Below are positions 37,862-45,557 of a DNA stretch of 48,840 bases, in pieces (positions within the stretch are counted from its first letter, which is position 1; every line of letters begins with the position of its first letter). The translations under genes and the position numbers were made by a program. The DNA is taken from positions 1-48,840 of the IMG/VR virus record IMGVR_UViG_3300025168_000138; one strand, given 5' to 3'. The notes beneath the pieces are model-generated. The model saw only the letters and a program-made list of their open reading frames with translations, was not told the origin of the DNA and made no database searches. This DNA is from a virus.

Positions 37862-40602
37862 ATTTCTCTAGATTTAGCTCTTAAATAAACTCTAACTTCT
37901 TTTTCAAGAGCTGAAGACATATCACAGTCTCTACTCTCAAGGCAGTCTAGTTCATCTAACAGCGGTTTAACTTCTTCTGCAAATTCTAGTATATTATCAT
38001 ACTTAGCTAATATAGTCAAATCAGCAGCTTTAGCATTACTAATATCTGCCAAAACAAACAGTTCTTTAGACTTTTGCGCTATCAAATCTTCGTCATCACA
38101 CTCTGTCATAAACTTTTGAAATTCAAACAACTTATCCATATGTTCAAGTATAGCTGGTGCTATTTCTTTTACTCTTCTGTAATCATATTCTGAATAATTA
38201 TCATTCCTCAAATCCATGAGCTCACAATAATCTTCTTGCAATGTAGGGTGTATGCATTTAAGTCCCTGCAGAAATTTAAAGTTATTTATCTTTTCTAGTT
38301 TATGCGCTGTGTAATATTTAATAAGTGAATTATCCATAGTATATGCGTTGTTATCTGTTAGTTGTAAAAATAGTTCATCAATGTGTTTGACATTTGGGTT
38401 TTGTGTAATAAACTTAACCTTATCTTGACTAACACGGATCAGCTGTGGTGTGTCCCATCCTTGCACAGGATTAACTGCCCAATCATAATACTCACCTTTA
38501 CTACTACGAGTCATAAATCTAACAGGAGCATGCTCGTACCAAAATATAGGGTAATTATGAGATTCTCTTTGATGACCATTGTCAGACCAAGAAGCGCTTG
38601 GATAAACTTCTTTAAAATGTGGAACAACGTGTGTAAGTAATAAAGCAGCAGCTTTCATTTTACCTTCGTCTTCTTTAGTACAGTAGTAAATACGATTAGA
38701 ACTAGACATAAGATCTTTAGCTCTAGGCTCTATCTTTTCTAAGGTTAAATTATCATCTTTTAAATGATCAAACCTAAGAGTATATGCCACCATTCTTTTC
38801 TCTATCTCACGTCGTTCTGCAGCTGAAAGATTACTAAACTTAGATTTCTCTTCGTCTTCTGCTTCTATCTCTTTACAGTCTATAATAAACTCCTCTGGTA
38901 CTTCTACAATATCATAGTTTTTATACCACTCAGATTTACTAATAAAGTTTAAGATAGCAGCTCTTTTAGCAGTTACCCTAGCCTTTTCTTTTAAGAGGAA
39001 CATCTGCGCATCAGTTGTACTTGCTTTAAGTATATCTTGACGATAAAATGCATCAAGATCTACTAAACTATACGTACAAACTTTATGTCTGTTTTGGTTA
39101 TTGTCTTGATCTAGTTGTCTTAGATATACATCTTTATACTTACTAAACTGCTCTTCTCTAGCATAAAAATGCTTAGCATCAAAACTATGCCAGTCTTTTA
39201 CATTCTCACGCTCTATGGTATTATTAATTTCTTGAGGTGTCATAAGTTTTAAGCCTTCAAACAATTTAGTTATATGACTATATTTAATTCTAGGATCAGG
39301 TCCAAACTTAGGTTTAATCTCATTTTTATCAATAATACGTGAAATTCTAGATAGTATTCTATCATCAGTATCTCCAGCTATAATAGATCTACATTTATCA
39401 ATCCATTTTAGAAAGTCAGTTTCTTGTAGCTGTTTTTCTACCATTGTACTAGCTTCTTCTGCAGCTGCTTTAATTACACCTTTAATATAATTTTTAGTTG
39501 ACTCATTCCATATAACTTTCTCACGAGATGGCGTAACATCTACACCCTCTTGTAATATAGTTTCAGTGCCATCTTCATTAATAACTACTTGTCTAGCTGG
39601 GCATTTGAAAGCAACACAACCATACATCTGCTCCATTTCTAATTCTTTGAAATCAATATAGCCATAGTTAATACCTGTAGAAGCTTCTTTATCTTTTACA
39701 AGAACAATATGAGGCTTACTAAAATAATAACTATCACCAACTATTATATTTTTAGAATTATAAAGTACATCAGTTTTAAAGTTAACTTTTCTCTCATATC
39801 CGTCATCTTCGTTATCAATAATTTTAAAATTAACGTTATCAAAGTACATCAGCTGCTCTTCAATAGCTTCTTCAAACTTATTTCTGTTATGGCGTTTTAC
39901 ACCAAACGATACAGTAGTTTGATTCTTACCACCATAACGCTCATAATATACTTTAGCACCATCACTAAAAGTAATAAATGGATTAGGTTTACCTTCTTTT
40001 ACATTAAAAGCTGGTATAATAAAATCAGTTTTGTAATTATAACAATTACATTTAAACCTCATACCATTATATACAGTCTCTATAGTGTAAAAATCTACAC
40101 CGGTTGATAGTGCAGCTTTTGCACCAAGACCAAAGGCACCAAAATTCTCACTAGTATTTCTTTTTGTAGAATAACCCAGTTCTAATATACCTTCTAAACG
40201 TCTTGCTCCAATACCTACACCATAGTCAGTAACTGAAAATATATCACAATATCCAAGACCTTCGTTTTGGTTGTATACTAGATCTATATGATCTGCTACA
40301 TGATTTAGTGCAGCTATATTGTAATAACTTGCATCAAAATTACTATCTTCATACTGAGCACCGTGGCGTTCAATATAGTAGTCTTCAACTTTCTTTTCAC
40401 CCCTTAGTATTTCTACAGCCACTTCTTTCTCACGTTGAGAGTCACATGCATTGGTAACAAGTTCTCTAATCGTAGATTGTATTGGCATAGAATACTGTGT
40501 AGACTGTAAAATGTCAAACACCATTTTCTCAGCGCCTTTGTTAATTTTTTTAGCTATGCCGGCGCTACCTTGCATAGGCTTATCAATAGTTTTAATACTC
40601 AT
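37849..40602 (-). CDS. rIIA: RIIA-like GHKL ATPase
   Basis: A 917-residue protein with a clear GHKL (gyrase/Hsp90/histidine kinase/MutL) ATP-binding fold at the N-terminus: IRELVTNACDSQ (E47, N51, D54), SVTDYGVGIG (D126, G128, G130) and NFGAFGLGAKAAL (G155, G158, G160). All residues needed for Mg-ATP binding are present. The remaining 650 residues are helical and charged, without a recognised domain. Length and context (rIIB-like gene two genes downstream) point to the T4 RIIA family. The protein is longer than T4 RIIA. The leader carries ACCAATTAAA 8 bases before the ATG. Confidence 0.75.
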   Translation of the reverse strand: MSIKTIDKPMQGSAGIAKKINKGAEKMVFDILQSTQYSMPIQSTIRELVTNACDSQREKEVAVEILRGEKKVEDYYIERHGAQYEDSNFDASYYNIAALNHVADHIDLVYNQNEGLGYCDIFSVTDYGVGIGARRLEGILELGYSTKRNTSENFGAFGLGAKAALSTGVDFYTIETVYNGMRFKCNCYNYKTDFIIPAFNVKEGKPNPFITFSDGAKVYYERYGGKNQTTVSFGVKRHNRNKFEEAIEEQLMYFDNVNFKIIDNEDDGYERKVNFKTDVLYNSKNIIVGDSYYFSKPHIVLVKDKEASTGINYGYIDFKELEMEQMYGCVAFKCPARQVVINEDGTETILQEGVDVTPSREKVIWNESTKNYIKGVIKAAAEEASTMVEKQLQETDFLKWIDKCRSIIAGDTDDRILSRISRIIDKNEIKPKFGPDPRIKYSHITKLFEGLKLMTPQEINNTIERENVKDWHSFDAKHFYAREEQFSKYKDVYLRQLDQDNNQNRHKVCTYSLVDLDAFYRQDILKASTTDAQMFLLKEKARVTAKRAAILNFISKSEWYKNYDIVEVPEEFIIDCKEIEAEDEEKSKFSNLSAAERREIEKRMVAYTLRFDHLKDDNLTLEKIEPRAKDLMSSSNRIYYCTKEDEGKMKAAALLLTHVVPHFKEVYPSASWSDNGHQRESHNYPIFWYEHAPVRFMTRSSKGEYYDWAVNPVQGWDTPQLIRVSQDKVKFITQNPNVKHIDELFLQLTDNNAYTMDNSLIKYYTAHKLEKINNFKFLQGLKCIHPTLQEDYCELMDLRNDNYSEYDYRRVKEIAPAILEHMDKLFEFQKFMTECDDEDLIAQKSKELFVLADISNAKAADLTILAKYDNILEFAEEVKPLLDELDCLESRDCDMSSALEKEVRVYLRAKSREIWES

Positions 40603-40610
40603 AATTTGTG

Positions 40611-40620
40611 TTTAATTGGT
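40611..40620 (-). promoter_or_regulatory. ACCAATTAAA leader motif before rIIA
   Basis: The - strand reads ACCAATTAAACAC, ending the decamer 8 bases before the rIIA ATG at 40602. A 13-base exact copy in the opposite orientation lies at 35795-35807, just after the rIIB stop. Confidence 0.5.
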
Positions 40621-40625
40621 TTATA

Positions 40626-40826
40626 TTAGTTTCCCATGTCACGCATCTCATCTGCTTGCGCTTCTGCAATGTCGTCTAGCCTTTGATTTCTATATTCATA
40701 GTTAACCATAGGTTCATCAAAATGTTCTTTACATTTGGGATTGTTACATTGGTACATCTCACACCCGCATGGGAGTGTTACTTCGCTGTATTCATAGCCA
40801 CAGCAAGGGCTAACATTATTAGCCAT
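40626..40826 (-). CDS. Small Cys-rich zinc-finger protein
   Basis: A 66-residue protein with about seven cysteines in the first 35 residues (SPCCGYEY, LPCGCEMYQC, NPKCKEHF), arranged as CxxC-like and CxC pairs plus a CxxxxC pair; these can bind one or two zinc ions. The rest is acidic and helical (DDIAEAQADEMRDMG). It is probably a DNA-, RNA- or protein-binding takeover factor; the partner is unknown. It sits between the structured gap 40856-40962 and rIIA and carries its own ACTAATTAAA leader. Confidence 0.6.
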   Translation of the reverse strand: MANNVSPCCGYEYSEVTLPCGCEMYQCNNPKCKEHFDEPMVNYEYRNQRLDDIAEAQADEMRDMGN

Positions 40827-40837
40827 AATTTAAAGTG

Positions 40838-40847
40838 TTTAATTAGT
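40838..40847 (-). promoter_or_regulatory. ACTAATTAAA leader motif before the zinc-finger gene
   Basis: The - strand decamer ACTAATTAAA, followed by CAC as in the rIIA leader, ends 11 bases before the ATG at 40826. Confidence 0.45.
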
Positions 40848-40855
40848 AAATAAAA

Positions 40856-40962
40856 AGGAAGGAGGGAAGGGCTTTTCAACCGTAATATATTTTATCCCTT
40901 TAATGCCTAGTTACGAGATGCATACCATGAATTACCATGCACATCTCCCGGCAGTCCAACCT
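40856..40962 (-). ncRNA. Structured intergenic element B (possible RNA)
   Basis: This gap between the resolvase stop and the zinc-finger start can fold on the - strand. A long-range stem AGGUUGGA with UCCUUCCU (two U-U mismatches) closes the element; inside, UGCC pairs with GGCA around a hairpin with the 6-bp stem GAGATG/CATCTC and an inner CATG/CATG; a second small AAGGG/CCCTT pair follows. It lacks the UAUAAGAG loop of elements A and C. The layout (5' strand at the stop codon, 3' strand before a U-rich stretch and the leader motif) is similar to theirs. It could be another RNA regulator or only a processing hairpin. Confidence 0.35.
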
Positions 40963-41411
40963 TATAATTGTTTGATTAGTTCTACCACTTCGTCTACTTG
41001 CTTTTTATTTCTAGGCATAAATAGAACATAGTGGTGATTGTTTTCTTTAAGATGTCTCTTAAATAGTTTCCATCTCAACGGAAAAGACTCATTGGCATAG
41101 CCTTTTGTTTCAATGATAAACTTACCATTAGGATCAACAAAATCTGGAGTATAAGTTATAGCCCGTATTTTGCTGCCCTTGTTATAAAGTTTTTTAGAGG
41201 TACCTTCATAACATGCTTGAGGGTATACCAAAGGATCAAAGATTGTAAATTTATGCTCTTCATATTGGACTTCCACATCAGCCTTTTTAAGTTCTTTATA
41301 ACAATAAAGTTCTAAATTAGATTGAAACGTTTTACCATCATAGTCACTTTTCTTAGCATTCCTTACTTTACTACGTCCAGGTTTACTTCTAACTTTTCTC
41401 TTCCAAGCCAT
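40962..41411 (-). CDS. T7 endonuclease I-like Holliday junction resolvase
   Basis: A 149-residue nuclease of the PD-(D/E)xK fold. The catalytic set is visible: E34 in SNLELYCYKEL, D90 in YTPDFVDPNG and E101-x-K103 in FIIETKGYA. The spacing D90 to E101-K103 and an early Glu match T7 gp3 endonuclease I (D55, E65, K67 with E20). The N-terminus is basic (KRKVRSKPGRSKVRNAKK), suitable for DNA binding. It would resolve branched DNA during replication and recombination, before packaging. Its start overlaps the end of the metallophosphoesterase gene by 23 bases. Confidence 0.75.
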   Translation of the reverse strand: MAWKRKVRSKPGRSKVRNAKKSDYDGKTFQSNLELYCYKELKKADVEVQYEEHKFTIFDPLVYPQACYEGTSKKLYNKGSKIRAITYTPDFVDPNGKFIIETKGYANESFPLRWKLFKRHLKENNHHYVLFMPRNKKQVDEVVELIKQL

Positions 41412-42558
41412 AGCTCATCACATTTGTTTGGAGGTACCCTTCCAGCCCTCTATTCTTACTCCATATAAAAGCTTGACCACATCTAAGTGTTCCTACATAG
41501 CCTTGTGTTTTATGCCAAGCATCGTTAGCACAAATAGATGGTATAAATCTAACTTTAGTTCCCATGTATTCATTAAGCATTTCTTTATGCTTATGTCCAC
41601 AATGTACTTCCCTAACTTTAGATCTACTCCACATAGCAGGTTGTTCTGTAGCAATTAAGAGTGGTAACTCTTGCGCTTTCTCCTTGTCTCCGTGTGTAAA
41701 CATGATCATATTTATACCATACTCATAATATTTACGTGAATCTAAACCATTGTCTATATTAACGTTTTTATTATTGTGATATAAAGCATCTAAAACTTCT
41801 CCTACATAAAACATACGCTCAAAATCATGATTACCTTGTATTACAACCACATCTACCGGGGCAAACTGTGTTAAATAATCAATTGCTTTTGTAACTAAAT
41901 GCCAGTACCCTCTAAAAGATTGACGCCATCGCATACTATCTTGTTGAGGTGTGCCTTTAGTTGTAGCTCTACTCATACCTTCTGAATTTAAACCATCATT
42001 ACCAACCGGTAATAAAAATCTCTCTATATTTAAACCATCTGCTTTCCTATGTAAATCTACAATAGCTTGCATATAATGCTTCTCTATAGCAGCAGAAGGT
42101 TCATCAGTAATTTTACCGTAGTGTATATCCGGAAGTGATATTTCATACAGTACAGGATCTTTTGGCTTTACATATTTAATCTTATTTACTTTAGGGGATC
42201 TATTTTTTATATAGTTTAGTAACTCATCTTTAACCTGGGGCTGTTCATGCCATTGGTTGTGTGTTACTATACTATAACGTTGTTCACCATTAAAGTTTTG
42301 CCAAAATTTAACAGACTTTACATCTGCCATTGTTAATCCGTTATCTAATAAATGTTTTGTAAAAGCCTGACTCTCGCCAAGCTCATGGCTATTATCATTG
42401 TTTATACGTTCTTGTACCCATTCTTCAGAGGTTACAAGTTTTTTACATTCTTTAATAATAGATGTTTCTACTTTCCATTTATCAGCTAGGAACTGTACTC
42501 CTTTTTTTAAGTATCCTTTCTTAATTCTTAATTTTTCAATAATTTCATCTCGTGTCAT
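41389..42558 (-). CDS. Calcineurin-like metallophosphoesterase with N-terminal HTH-like region
   Basis: A 389-residue protein. The phosphoesterase domain (about 135-340) has all family motifs: SLPDIHYG (D144, H146), PVGNDGLN (N187, D188), QGNHDFER (N243, H244, D245), FTHGDKE (H289) and HCGHKHKE (H322, H324). The set is complete, so it should bind two metals and hydrolyse phosphodiester or phosphomonoester bonds. The first 60 residues (KGVQFLADKWKVETSIIKECKKL) look like a helix-turn-helix. No SbcC-type partner is visible. Its place between primase and resolvase suggests a DNA nuclease or phosphatase in replication/recombination. It overlaps both neighbours. Confidence 0.75.
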   Translation of the reverse strand: MTRDEIIEKLRIKKGYLKKGVQFLADKWKVETSIIKECKKLVTSEEWVQERINNDNSHELGESQAFTKHLLDNGLTMADVKSVKFWQNFNGEQRYSIVTHNQWHEQPQVKDELLNYIKNRSPKVNKIKYVKPKDPVLYEISLPDIHYGKITDEPSAAIEKHYMQAIVDLHRKADGLNIERFLLPVGNDGLNSEGMSRATTKGTPQQDSMRWRQSFRGYWHLVTKAIDYLTQFAPVDVVVIQGNHDFERMFYVGEVLDALYHNNKNVNIDNGLDSRKYYEYGINMIMFTHGDKEKAQELPLLIATEQPAMWSRSKVREVHCGHKHKEMLNEYMGTKVRFIPSICANDAWHKTQGYVGTLRCGQAFIWSKNRGLEGYLQTNVMSYGLEEKS

Positions 42559-43546
42559 TTAGTATATTTTTAAGTTCAGTGAATCCACATGTCTTACTTA
42601 CTAGGTCTGATGGATCTTTAGACTGATAGTAATCAGGTATGCAAATGTTGTTAAAACCATATAAGTCACAAATCTTTTTAGCCATACTCTGGCCAGGGTT
42701 TGTAACCTTGTCGAAATCATTGTCGTATAAAATATCTATTTGGCTAAATCTTTCTTTTAGCTCATTCACTAGTTTATCTGAAGGTATTTGCATCTCACTC
42801 TGTAATGCGATTGCATGACTGCCTGCTGCATATAAACACATAACATCTTTAAGAGATGAAGTAATGATAAGTCTCTCACCTTTATACGGGAGTTGGTTAT
42901 AGCCTTGTACATCTGTCTTTTTTGTATTGCTTAACCACTTATTTGTTTCTTCATAAGGAGAATAAATTTTATATCGATTCTTGAATCTAAAGGCATAAGT
43001 TACTGATTTACAAGTAAATCTAGTACTGTTTACCCAGAAATGACTTATAGGTTCGACACCAAACATAGTTAATATTTTTTTACTGACAAAATATTTGCTC
43101 CAAAACTTTGCGTCGTCTCTAGTCCACTGTCTACGCTTCTTTTTAAGTATAACTTCAGTCTTAGTATAAGCTGGTGTTTTATTTTGTCTATAAGCCATAA
43201 GACCCATAGTAAATTTTATGCCATCTTTTTTAGAACTTAAGTTAAGATTAAAATCAGAATCGATAATGTTTAACGCAGAGTAAAAATCACAGCTGTATTT
43301 AAATTTTACATAATTAAAACAGTCAAACGTGTGATCAGGAGAACCAAAATCCTTATATAGTAACTTACCATTATACGGTACTATAGAAACTGTAGGTGAA
43401 TTATCTTGTCGAAGGTCACTCTTAAATTTCTTACCCAGTATTTTAAAGTTAGGGCAATAATACCTAAAAATGTCATACTCAGTAATTTTACCAAGTATGA
43501 CATCTGTATGTAGGTGATCGTTGCTGTCTCTACGATCTATAGCCAT
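42545..43546 (-). CDS. DnaG-like primase with degenerate zinc and TOPRIM motifs
   Basis: A 333-residue protein that should make RNA primers. The N-terminal part (about 25-85) follows the CHC2 zinc-ribbon layout (SDLRQDNSPTVSIVP, KLLYKDF, FDCFNYV) but the metal-binding Cys/His residues are gone. The TOPRIM part (about 223-320) keeps LYDNDFDK (D275, D277) and KDPSDLV, while the first motif reads IITSSLKDVM where the catalytic Glu of TOPRIM proteins is expected. Phage primases with a similar S-L-K-D motif are familiar to me, so it may still be active. It is one gene downstream of the SSB, in an operon with a DnaB-like helicase. Confidence 0.7.
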   Translation of the reverse strand: MAIDRRDSNDHLHTDVILGKITEYDIFRYYCPNFKILGKKFKSDLRQDNSPTVSIVPYNGKLLYKDFGSPDHTFDCFNYVKFKYSCDFYSALNIIDSDFNLNLSSKKDGIKFTMGLMAYRQNKTPAYTKTEVILKKKRRQWTRDDAKFWSKYFVSKKILTMFGVEPISHFWVNSTRFTCKSVTYAFRFKNRYKIYSPYEETNKWLSNTKKTDVQGYNQLPYKGERLIITSSLKDVMCLYAAGSHAIALQSEMQIPSDKLVNELKERFSQIDILYDNDFDKVTNPGQSMAKKICDLYGFNNICIPDYYQSKDPSDLVSKTCGFTELKNILNDTR

Positions 43547-44316
43547 TAGAAAGGACTAGCTTCTGCTGGTTCTGGTGTAGTCCAATCTTCAGTCTCTTGA
43601 ATAGTGTCTGGTGTAACTAGACTTACTGTTGAGACATGCTTACCCCACTTGAGGTCTGCATTAAAATCATGGTTTTTGAACTGAGAATACTCATCATTAA
43701 GAGCCTTAACAAATAAGTCATCTCTTTGAGGTTTAACTCTGCCAAAATAACCAGTGTAAATACCTTGATATTTATCATCTTTTACACCAATCAATACTCT
43801 AAGTTGATTATTTTTAAGTGCTGCAGCAAGAGTTTTAAGCTCTGTTACATTACCCGTTACAATATCACTCATAGTATCATAAAACACAGATCCACCTGCA
43901 GCTACGTTAGCCCAAGCTTTTGTAAACTCAATTAGTTCTCTCTCACCGTCATACGCTTTTCTTTCACCATCAGCTTTCCACCAGTCATAACTTGGTGCAT
44001 CATTTGACCATGTAGATTGACCTACATTGTTTAGCCATAGAAACTTACCAGTTTGAGATTGTTTAGTATTATTCTTTAAGAATAAATCTAATTTAAATTT
44101 ACCATCTTCGTTTGCAAGCCAGAACGTTACTTTATTCCACGCTTGATCGTTGCTAGTACCTGAGTATGCAGGTTCTTGCTTTACATTTACATCCATTGCA
44201 TGTAATTCTGCCATAGTAGGATTAACTGCTACAACATTTACATTTGTTAGACCTGAGTAGAATTCTCTACCTCCTCCTGATACTTCTTCAGTACTTGCAT
44301 TACTTTGTATTGCCAT
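43546..44316 (-). CDS. Putative single-stranded DNA-binding protein
   Basis: A 256-residue protein, beta-rich and soluble. A central part has many aromatic residues (KFLWLNNVGQSTW, PSYDWWKADGE, YQGIYTGYFGR), as needed for stacking on bases. The C-terminus is acidic and ends in aromatic Phe (EDWTTPEPAEASPF), like the protein-interaction tail of SSBs. It is larger than bacterial SSB, in the range of phage gp32-like proteins. No zinc motif is seen. The assignment rests on composition, tail and location between recombinase-like and primase genes. A variant of the leader motif (ACCAATAAAT) lies 8 bases upstream of the ATG. Confidence 0.6.
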   Translation of the reverse strand: MAIQSNASTEEVSGGGREFYSGLTNVNVVAVNPTMAELHAMDVNVKQEPAYSGTSNDQAWNKVTFWLANEDGKFKLDLFLKNNTKQSQTGKFLWLNNVGQSTWSNDAPSYDWWKADGERKAYDGERELIEFTKAWANVAAGGSVFYDTMSDIVTGNVTELKTLAAALKNNQLRVLIGVKDDKYQGIYTGYFGRVKPQRDDLFVKALNDEYSQFKNHDFNADLKWGKHVSTVSLVTPDTIQETEDWTTPEPAEASPF

Positions 44317-44324
44317 AATTAATT

Positions 44325-44334
44325 ATTTATTGGT
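44325..44334 (-). promoter_or_regulatory. ACCAATAAAT leader motif variant before the SSB gene
   Basis: A variant decamer on the - strand ends 8 bases before the ATG at 44316, the same spacing as before rIIA and rIIB. Confidence 0.4.
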
Positions 44335-44336
44335 TA

Positions 44337-44687
44337 TTAAAATTGTGTTAGTTCTCCTTTATGATCTAGTCCTTCTTCTATTCTTGTTACATTGTCAAAA
44401 CTTTCTTGAGTCTGTACAGGAATACTAGTTTGATTAGGATCTACTTGTTCTACTGTGTCATCTACAAACGTAAAAGATAATTTTCTAACTTTTTTAGCTT
44501 TTTTACCTTTTAGTGCAGGATGCATAAACATTTGTTTTACTTCCCAAGCTTCTAAATTATATTTAGCCTGAATAGCAGATCTATCTATACCATCTTCTAG
44601 ATCTTTTATAATCATAGTAGTAGTAATTTGTGCTGGTGTTTCTTGTTTTACAACCTCAGCATTGGTTGGCTCATTTGCGTCTATCAT
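44337..44687 (-). CDS. Small hypothetical protein, recombination cluster
   Basis: A 116-residue protein with three parts: an acidic Thr/Glu-rich N-terminus, a short helical domain (IIKDLEDGIDRSAIQAKYNLEAWEVKQMF) that could be a small helix-turn-helix, and a basic patch (LKGKKAKKVRKLSF) followed by an acidic, Gln/Thr-rich tail. It lies between the Sak4-like ATPase and the SSB, so it may be a cofactor of recombination or replication. No family was recognised. Confidence 0.5.
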   Translation of the reverse strand: MIDANEPTNAEVVKQETPAQITTTMIIKDLEDGIDRSAIQAKYNLEAWEVKQMFMHPALKGKKAKKVRKLSFTFVDDTVEQVDPNQTSIPVQTQESFDNVTRIEEGLDHKGELTQF

Positions 44688-44698
44688 AGTTTTTGTGA

Positions 44699-44708
44699 TT
44701 TAATTAGT
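44699..44708 (-). promoter_or_regulatory. ACTAATTAAA leader motif before the 116-aa gene
   Basis: The - strand decamer ACTAATTAAA overlaps the stop codon of the Sak4-like gene and ends 11 bases before the next ATG, as in the zinc-finger leader. Confidence 0.45.
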
Positions 44709-45411
44709 CTATAAAAATTTGATCCCAAGCTAAAGGCATGGTTGCGCCTTTTAAATGTGCACATCTAGAACCTGCAGTTACATCGTCCATAGAGTTAAAA
44801 GAAATCATTGTCTCTTCTCCTTCCCTGTATATATAACCAACAGCATCTGCATTAGCACATGTAATTTGTTTAATTTTACCAGTAAGGTCTAAGTCTTTTA
44901 CTGCAACTTCCTTACCTTGTTTCTCTAGCATTTTATCTTTTAGATGACCTACTAGTATGACGTGATCAGCTAGTTTATTAAGCTTATCCATCCACTCTTT
45001 GTATGCCATACGTAAATATAAATAGCCAGCACCGTTAGGTAAAGACAACACAGACAGATTCTCATTCTTACTGTCAAAGTTTTTACCCATAGGTGTTTTC
45101 TTGTATATTGCTTTAGCATAGCCCTCACACCATTCTTCTAGTTTAGATATAGTGTCAATTGCTACGTATTTATACGGTTTACCTGCTTTTATAATCTCAC
45201 TCCCAATCTTCTGCAGGTCTGCAAGACTATTAGCTTTAATTTTTAGTGCATCTACCATATCAGAACCGTCTTCTAGATCTATAAGCAAACAGTTGTTTAG
45301 TAGAGATAGCATTGTAGTCTTACCTATCTTAGGTGGACCATATATTATCATATTCTTAGGCGATTTACGGCTAGCCTTAACCTTTTCTTTTGGTAATTCC
45401 ATAGTTTCCAT
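44704..45411 (-). CDS. Sak4-like / RecA-fold single-strand annealing ATPase
   Basis: A 235-residue P-loop ATPase. Walker A is YGPPKIGKTT (G25-T33), Walker B is KYVAIDTISK (D86), and the segment LIDLEDGSDMVDAL is typical of Sak4-type phage recombinases, which belong to the RecA/Rad51 fold and work with an SSB. The C-terminal part (NADAVGYIYREGEETMISF, GSRCAHLKG) also fits that group. It would promote annealing or strand exchange between replicating phage genomes. The SSB-like gene two genes downstream supports this. The ATG is five bases after the stop of the 46-aa gene. Confidence 0.7.
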   Translation of the reverse strand: METMELPKEKVKASRKSPKNMIIYGPPKIGKTTMLSLLNNCLLIDLEDGSDMVDALKIKANSLADLQKIGSEIIKAGKPYKYVAIDTISKLEEWCEGYAKAIYKKTPMGKNFDSKNENLSVLSLPNGAGYLYLRMAYKEWMDKLNKLADHVILVGHLKDKMLEKQGKEVAVKDLDLTGKIKQITCANADAVGYIYREGEETMISFNSMDDVTAGSRCAHLKGATMPLAWDQIFID

Positions 45412-45416
45412 ATAAA

Positions 45417-45557
45417 TTAGTTTTCAAACCACACAGCATGAACTTTACACCCATGCTTAGTAGTATTTATTAATATTCGTTTTCTTACTTTTTGCTCTTT
45501 AGTTTGGCTAGCATCCATATACTTAGGATTCTTGCTGTTTAATTTTCTTTTCTTCAT
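45417..45557 (-). CDS. Small basic protein, 46 aa
   Basis: A short gene of 47 codons that fills the otherwise empty gap between the helicase and the Sak4-like gene. The start ATG overlaps the helicase TGA (ATGA), and the TAA lies five bases before the next ATG, so the spacing is that of a real co-translated gene. The product begins MKKRKLNSKNPKYMDASQ and ends CKVHAVWFEN; it is very basic in the first 30 residues. It could bind nucleic acid or the helicase. No family was recognised. Confidence 0.6.
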   Translation of the reverse strand: MKKRKLNSKNPKYMDASQTKEQKVRKRILINTTKHGCKVHAVWFEN

